64,000 nt of DNA, from assembly GCA_021234155.1 (NCBI GenBank), contig JAJEKV010000008.1:7962445-8026444 (forward strand), in the 5' to 3' direction. The DNA is from Isoetes taiwanensis (lineage: Eukaryota; Streptophyta; Lycopodiopsida; Isoetales; Isoetaceae). Position 1 is the first letter of the stretch. Each line of letters starts with the position of its first letter. This document shows positions 58,760 through 64,000 of the stretch, piece after piece. The notes under the pieces are model-generated. The model had not been told where the DNA came from. It saw only the letters and a list, made by a program, of their open reading frames with translations, and did not search any database. The translations under genes and the position numbers were made by a program.

Positions 58760-59265
58760 ACCCACGTCTCCAAAACATCTCCGGCTGGAGCCTGCCCACT
58801 AAACTCTTTCCTGCTTGCTCCTCATGGAGGAGCCCATGCTCATGTATACCTTCATCATTTTAGTGAGCGAATGATTGTTGCATTTCGAGGCACTGCTGAA
58901 TTTCAAAAGACGGAATGTCGGATCTTTGCACAGGCCAGAACATGTTCGGTCAAGGATTTCCAGGTATTCCCTTTGTACGCTCTGGCATATGCTCCATGTT
59001 TGCCAATGAAACCCTAGATAACTATTCCCAGGCAGTGAAATATACAAAGCAAGCTTTAGCAGCCTATCCTAGTAGATCTTTGTTGCTCACAGATCATAGT
59101 TTGGGTGCTGGACTTGCCCTTTTGGATTCTGCAAATTTTTCTAACAGATTAGTGCTCCCTATTGTTGGATTCAGTGCCCCTGGTCTATCAGAGTTACCTA
59201 AAAGATGGAATTTGGAACTTAAGGCTGCTCAAGAGCATATGGTCTTTGTAATAGGGGATAAATGA
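58760..59265 (+). pseudogene. Class-3 (Rml-type) lipase fragment
   Basis: Class-3 lipases are alpha/beta hydrolases of acylglycerols and galactolipids. The first frame holds LLAPHGGAHAHVYLHHFSE then RMIVAFRGT (about 58857-58890), the usual strand before the oxyanion region. After a frameshift near 58910 comes ETLDNYSQAVKYTKQALAAY and then LTDHSLGAGLALLDSANFSN: the nucleophile elbow GHSLG has Asp in place of its first Gly (near 59092). LPIVGFSAPGLSEL follows. IGDK then a stop ends it before the catalytic Asp-His region. QVGIIGLY, a plausible continuation, appears at about 59295 in another frame. It is inactive. Confidence 0.8.
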
Positions 59266-59914
59266 AATGTAGTCATTAGATAAGCTTGGAATAGGCAGGT
59301 TGGCATTATTGGTTTGTATCAGACCTAGAAAATCCCTCATTGTAGTGTTTGCTTACAATGCCATTTCTAGGATTAATATATTAGATCTACTAAGGCCTTC
59401 CAAGGATCTTGACTCCTTAACTTGTTTCTTTGAGAGCCACTACTTAAAACATTTGATTAGCCTTATATACCAAGGTTCAAGACTTGTGTGCCAAATAGCG
59501 AATCTCAATCAGTGCATGTGCTTCAGGCTGACTTCACAATTTAATATTGTATATCTATTAAAAATAAGAAATGCAAAAATGCATGTAATATGGAATTAAA
59601 TCATGGAATTCGATATTCAAAAATGCATGCAAACTGACATCCCGAATCGAGTCGGGGCGATCATAGCATATAAAATATGCAGGGCCTCAATGGTACCAAT
59701 TTCCTGCTCACACTATTTTCTTCAAATTCCATAAATTACTCAACAATTTAGAGCTATGAAACGGCAATAAGCTTCATTGAATCAGATACCAAATGCCATT
59801 TATACGAACAGAATTAAGGCATAAGGTAAAGGATGCTTCCCGTATATTACAAATCATAAATATAAACATATATGGGTAAATTCTACAAGAAAATGCTTCA
59901 AGAAAGCTTAATAT

Positions 59915-60915
59915 CCCATCGATCCGAGACATCGGATCGCCATTCTAGAATGGGACGAGCATGCATGTTTTGCATGCATGCGGGCGGCGCATGCCTATTC
60001 TGGTTGGGAGTTCGCTATTTTAGGCGCGTTTCTGCTTCGACTTCTCATCGGCGCTTCCTCTTCTCTCTCAGCAGTACCTTATTCTCTTTGAATTGTTTTC
60101 AGGCAGGGGAGGGGCTTCTTCCTGCCTGGTTTGGCCAATTTGGCGTTTTTTTCATGCTGTCCTTTCTCGGCCTTTAGCCTTCATCCTGTGACCTTCGTCC
60201 TCGATCCTAGTTTGTTAAGGAAGTCCTTTGGTATTCGGGCGGTTTGTTGGTTTCATGCGAGTCCCATTCTAGAATCCCATCGATCCGAGACATCGGATCG
60301 CCATTCTAGAATGGGACGAGCATGCATGTTTTGCATGCATCGCGGTGGCGCATGCCTATTCAGTTGGGAGTTCGCTATTTTAGGCGTTTACGCTTGACTT
60401 CTCATCGGCGCTTCCTCTTCTCTCTCGGCAGATTACCTTATTCTCTTTGAACCCACCCCCTCTTTGTTATTGTATTTTTATCGCGTGGCACGCTTCAACC
60501 CTCCACTCTGCGAGGTTTGTTTTGTCTTGTTGTTTTGTTAGTGATGTGCAGGTACAGGTTAGCGAGCGGCATCTGTTTCGACTTTTCCATTCGTGGGTTT
60601 TGGGAGCGATTTTTATGCCTTACGTTTGTCTAAGCCCCTTGCCGAAGGCTTATCACTAGGGTTTTTCCTCGAAAACCCGAAAGGGCGGGGTTTTTTAATC
60701 CCGGTGATAAGCTTTCGGCAGGTACACTAGCCCAGTCTCTATTAGCATTGTATTTTGTTGGGGTCCAAATGATATAATTGGATTTTCCCTTTATTTTTTA
60801 TGGGTAGTTCGCATGTGTGCGGCTACCCACTATCTACCATTGTAGAAAATCTGCTGAGATGAATGAGAAGCAAGTCGGGCGGTTTGTTGGTTTCATGCGA
60901 GTCCCATTCTAGAAT
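59915..60915 (+). mobile_element. Tandem H-module element (H3 + H4) with S4 stem-loop
   Basis: H3 starts at 59915 and H4 at 60276, a 361-bp step. Each has CGATCCGA-GACA-TCGGATCG, the palindrome CCATTCTAGAATGG, GCATGC repeats, a CTATTTTAGGCG TATA-like box and TTCTCATCGGCGCTTCCTCT leader. GGGCGGTTTGTTGGTTTCAT, then GCGAGTCCCATTCTAGAAT, precedes H4 and also ends the element at 60915. The start (ATTCTAGAATGGGAC) and end are inverted relative to each other. The S4 stem-loop lies within the second unit. Similar tandem layout at H1/H2 suggests head-to-tail units. The class is not established: LTR-like, tandem LINE promoter monomers, or a TIR element. Confidence 0.55.
60640..60720 (+). other. S4: conserved 3' stem-loop
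   Basis: GCCGAAGGCTTATCAC (60641-60656) pairs with GTGATAAGCTTTCGGC (60704-60719), 16 pairs with one G-U. Inside: TAGGGTTTTTCCTCGAAAA, hairpin CCC-GAAA-GGG (a GNRA-type loop), GGGGTTTTTTAATCCC. The internal frame matches S1, S2 and S3. Confidence 0.85.
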
Positions 60916-60919
60916 CTAC

Positions 60920-62085
60920 CTTCTGCAACCAATTGGCGCAAATAAATAATGTAAAGGCGCTGCAATTCGAGGTAATCAACGTCAGAGCAACCAACAAAAG
61001 CCCGGTCAATTCTATTCACACAGTTGCGGCTCATTGTACCCTTAGTATGCTTGAAGTATTTGGTATTAATGCCATTGAACGCGTGCTTAAGGATTGGATC
61101 TACGAAGAGGATGCCAGTCTTTTCGACATATGTCAGAGTCAAATCATATTCTAGAATATGCTCTCAATCAGAATATGACACTAGTCCATTCCGGTCCACA
61201 AAATCTTAACTTGCAAGTAATGGTTACAAGCTTTTTTATGGGATTCAATTCATGATCTTGGGATCTCTAATGAGTTTTGTTGCATTCATGGGAAAAACTA
61301 CCGTGGCTATCAAAGGTTTCGAAAATTCGAGGCCAGATGTACTTGCTCATTCACCCTCAAACTTAAAGTTGAGGTACATGTGCTACTTATATGCTTATGC
61401 AGGAGTTTGTAAAATATCATTGAGGTACTATTTCACTACTTTCTACATCACTTACAGGAGACAGGGATAATTGGACTAGATAGTCTGGGGGTGGATGTAA
61501 GGATTACATGTGGACGTTAAATTTTTTTTTCTTTCTTTCTTCATGAAACGTGCACTTGTTTTTGTTTATAGCATTTTGATTGAGTTATTAGCACAGTGTT
61601 CACTCATCATCATCACTGCATCGAAGACGCTACATGTCACAATGGCAGGAGCATTGCTTGACAAATTTCTCGGTTATCCATTAGGAGTCGCATTAGCTAC
61701 AATGAAGGCAAATCCTCGATCATTGCGCCAAAGCATACTGAAGAGCTGGGGTAAACGCACGTTCGAGCTCAACCACGGACTCCAAATCATTGCCTTCGAC
61801 AGGGCCTAAGCTCAGAACCTGACCCATAACTATTGAGCAACAAAAGACATGCCATTGCATTTGCATTTTTAAGTAACTCTACCTTGCTTGCAACTTCCAT
61901 GTACTTCATGCTATTAAATGCTTAGCCATTCAATTTATAAAATTGAATTCTTCCTTCATACCCTGAACAAAATTGACATGCAAAACAATCCTCAGTTCTT
62001 AAGTTCTTTTGCCCTCCCCCCCATTTCTCTATTTGCATTCTTCATACATTGTTTCGTATGTTTCTAAGAATCCGACGATTCCACT
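60920..62085. other. Unassigned stretch
   Basis: An open frame at 61639-61809 reads MAGALLDKFLGYPLGVALAT and then SWGKRTFELNHGLQ. It looks protein-like but I do not recognise it, and no splice partner is clear. Short frames at 60909-61209 (both strands) have no motif. Confidence 0.35.
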
Positions 62086-62087
62086 AA

Positions 62088-62168
62088 AACATGACTTTGA
62101 ACTATGATTTAAGCCACTTCACCCTATGGTATGGCCATGGAGGGCAACCCTCCGTGCGCAGCACCTTG
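62088..62168 (+). repeat. Q2: repeat with GGAGGG-CAA-CCCTCC hairpin
   Basis: ACATGACTTTGAACTATGAT, TTAAGCCACTTCACCCT, then CATGGAGGG-CAA-CCCTCCGTG (same stem as Q1 with one G-T pair) and GCGCAGCACCTT. Orientation is the same as Q1. Confidence 0.8.
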
Positions 62169-62399
62169 TTTCTCTTTGCGGTGGAACTCACGCTGCCGTC
62201 TGGATACATGGCGCCCTTGGGATCACGTCTGGATGCATTCAGACATTTTTTTTCTCTCTATCAATCTCTATTTTTCCAATGCGGTGTTCTTCCTGCTCTT
62301 GGATCTTGCCTGGATGCTATGGCGCCTGTGATTTCGATAGAATGTTTGCCTGAAGCACTATCTGGCACTATCTAGTATGATATCGAACTGCTCTTTAAG

Positions 62400-63660
62400 G
62401 TTTTTCTTGATCTTTTACTTCTGGCATGCTAAGCCTCAGAGTCCTTGCAGGTTTATCAGTGGTCTGGGAAGAAGCTAGAATCTAGTTGAGATGATGCTTC
62501 GAGTTTCCTTGTGTGCGTTAAATTTATATGATCTCTGTAGTCTACTTTTGTATTGCAGATGCTCAAGAATAAAGTACCTTGATAATCTAGAAAAGAGGTT
62601 TATTTGTGTAAACATCTTGCTCTAGTGTATTGTAGCTTTTTTCGTTTGGAAAACTGTAAATGGCATTTTTCATCTATGTTCAGAGGTTGGCAAGTTTGAT
62701 GCTATGTTGGAAAAGCTCTCCAAAACAGATACTCAGTTTTCTAGGTCTTGCAGCCTCTTTTTTGTTTCTTGTTGTTGAGCTTCTAGTTTGTTCCATAACA
62801 TTTGAAGCTTGGATTATGGTTTTAAATTCTTTGTTGGATGGTTTTTCCTACTTATCTATTTTTATTTGGGATTTTAGAATGTGAAAAAATAGCACCCAGA
62901 CTTCAATCCTTAGTCTGCTGGAGGTATTAATTGTCTTTAACAGTTTAAATGATCTTGAATGTGATTCTGACCTACCTTTTTTCAGGGTTATCTCTTACTA
63001 TTATTATCAAGCGTGGAGTGCTTGAATGACTATTTTTCCATCATTCATGTAAGTACCACATTAGGTAACGCTTCATTTTATGTTTTGTGTTAGTATAACC
63101 ATTCAACAAACCAAGGCAAATCCTTGGAGTTGTCCCATTTGGTGTGGTGCCACATATCAGATTTAAGAAGTAGACTCCTTCTTCGTGCCAAGTGCATGAT
63201 AATATGCATTTTGTCTTATTAGCCAAACTTTATCTTTATGATCATAGAAAGCTTTAACATTACCTGTTTCTTCTCGTGGTCGTAAGTTCATGATGATATC
63301 ATTTCTAGCTTGATGATATCATTCCTAGCTAGAGGGCAAGTTGGAAATTGTTCCGTCGTTGAAGATTATTGAGGTTCAAGATTATATAGATAGACGGTTG
63401 AGGCTCAAGTCCAGGGATAAAATTGTAATGTATATTTTTCTTTATGCATCAATAACATTGTGGTGTGCCTTTTGCAATGGTTTAGAACACTAATGGAGAG
63501 GACTAAAAAAGCTGTTACTTGAAGACTGTAGTTGAAGCGTTCTTTTTGAAGACTTTTGATTTCCTTTTCTTTCATGCTGACGCAGTTTGCTGGAGTCCAT
63601 TGCCCATGATCTTTGTTGGCATTGTACAGATTGTCAATTCTTGACATGTAACTATGATTA
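62400..63660. other. Unassigned stretch
   Basis: No gene. A 22-bp tandem duplication (GATGATATCATT.CTAGCT) lies at about 63293-63335. A hydrophobic frame at 62660-62884 has no motif. Confidence 0.4.
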
Positions 63661-63668
63661 TATTTGAA

Positions 63669-63696
63669 CTAGTTATGATGCCCGGCGTTGCCGGGC
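63669..63696 (-). mobile_element. Helitron-like 3' end (hairpin + CTAG), element extends to the right
   Basis: On the minus strand, GCCCGGC-AAC-GCCGGGC (63696-63680) is followed by seven bases and CTAG (63672-63669), then T. The layout and hairpin sequence match the end at 17842-17870. The body would run rightwards past the window edge. Beyond it, TCTTATTGGGTTTGAA is repeated in tandem at about 63857-63890. Confidence 0.58.
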
Positions 63697-64000
63697 TTAG
63701 TAACAATTTGAAGTGGTGGTTGTTTTCTTGTTGGCTAGAATAGACAATGTGGCTTGAAAGGGAAAGGTAATATAAAGGAACTTTTTAAGGTTCATTTACA
63801 TAGAGTTCATTATCTGGATTTTGTGTGTGTGGTAAAGTCGGACTCAAGTCATTCTGTCTTATTGGGTTTGAATCTTATTGGGTTTGAATTTGAACCACTG
63901 TAAAGGTTATTGGAGATGTCTACATGCATTGATGCAATGTGAGAGGCAATTTAGGTAGCTAAAAGAGGTTTAAATTATCTCTTTTTGACTTGAAACTTGA

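Overview
This window is nuclear DNA of a land plant with a repeat-rich genome. It has spliced GT-AG genes, a plant-type MATH-BTB (BPM) gene, a plant-type ELO fatty-acid elongase gene, a PPR relic and many decayed transposable elements. My guess from the overall texture is a fern or another non-flowering plant, but nothing here proves the lineage. Nothing looks bacterial, viral or organellar.

Only two genes look intact. One is an intronless ELO-family gene (20463-21281, +). The other is a four-exon MATH-BTB gene (27309-29195, -) whose exons join to 405 codons with every splice phase matching. Several other gene-like stretches are broken: an unrecognised seven-exon gene (13470-14950), a PPR gene (36837-38476), a PRP22/DHX8-type DEAH helicase copy (43315-44990), a class-3 lipase (58760-59265) and a coding-like remnant (56600-56995).

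The rest is mobile DNA and its debris. From left to right: a (GTT)n tract; a copia gag-protease relic; a 6.3-kb pyrimidine-rich, gene-free block bounded by two copies of a promoter-like module (H1, H2); a pogo/Tigger transposase relic; a Helitron-like 3' end; a 1.3-kb non-coding element interrupted by a 246-bp hAT-type MITE with a perfect 8-bp target duplication; a 5'-truncated LINE; a TGACG-rich array; a nearly full-length but frameshifted LINE (49363-53590); a second H module locus in tandem (59915-60915); and a second Helitron-like end at the right edge.

The most striking unexplained structures are small recurrent folds. (1) A stem-loop (S) occurs four times, twice in LINE 3' regions and twice in non-coding elements. 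The outer stem has a different sequence in each copy yet still pairs, and the inner hairpin swaps tetraloops (GAAA, TTCG, AAGT). (2) A double-hairpin module (R) occurs four times; three copies lie upstream of broken host-gene copies (PPR, PRP22, lipase). (3) The H module carries an 8-bp hairpin, a TATA-like box and a pyrimidine-rich leader, is arranged in tandem, and in one case lies directly before a transposase relic. Together these suggest mobile promoter and 3'-end modules shared between LINEs, non-autonomous elements and gene fragments. That link is inference.
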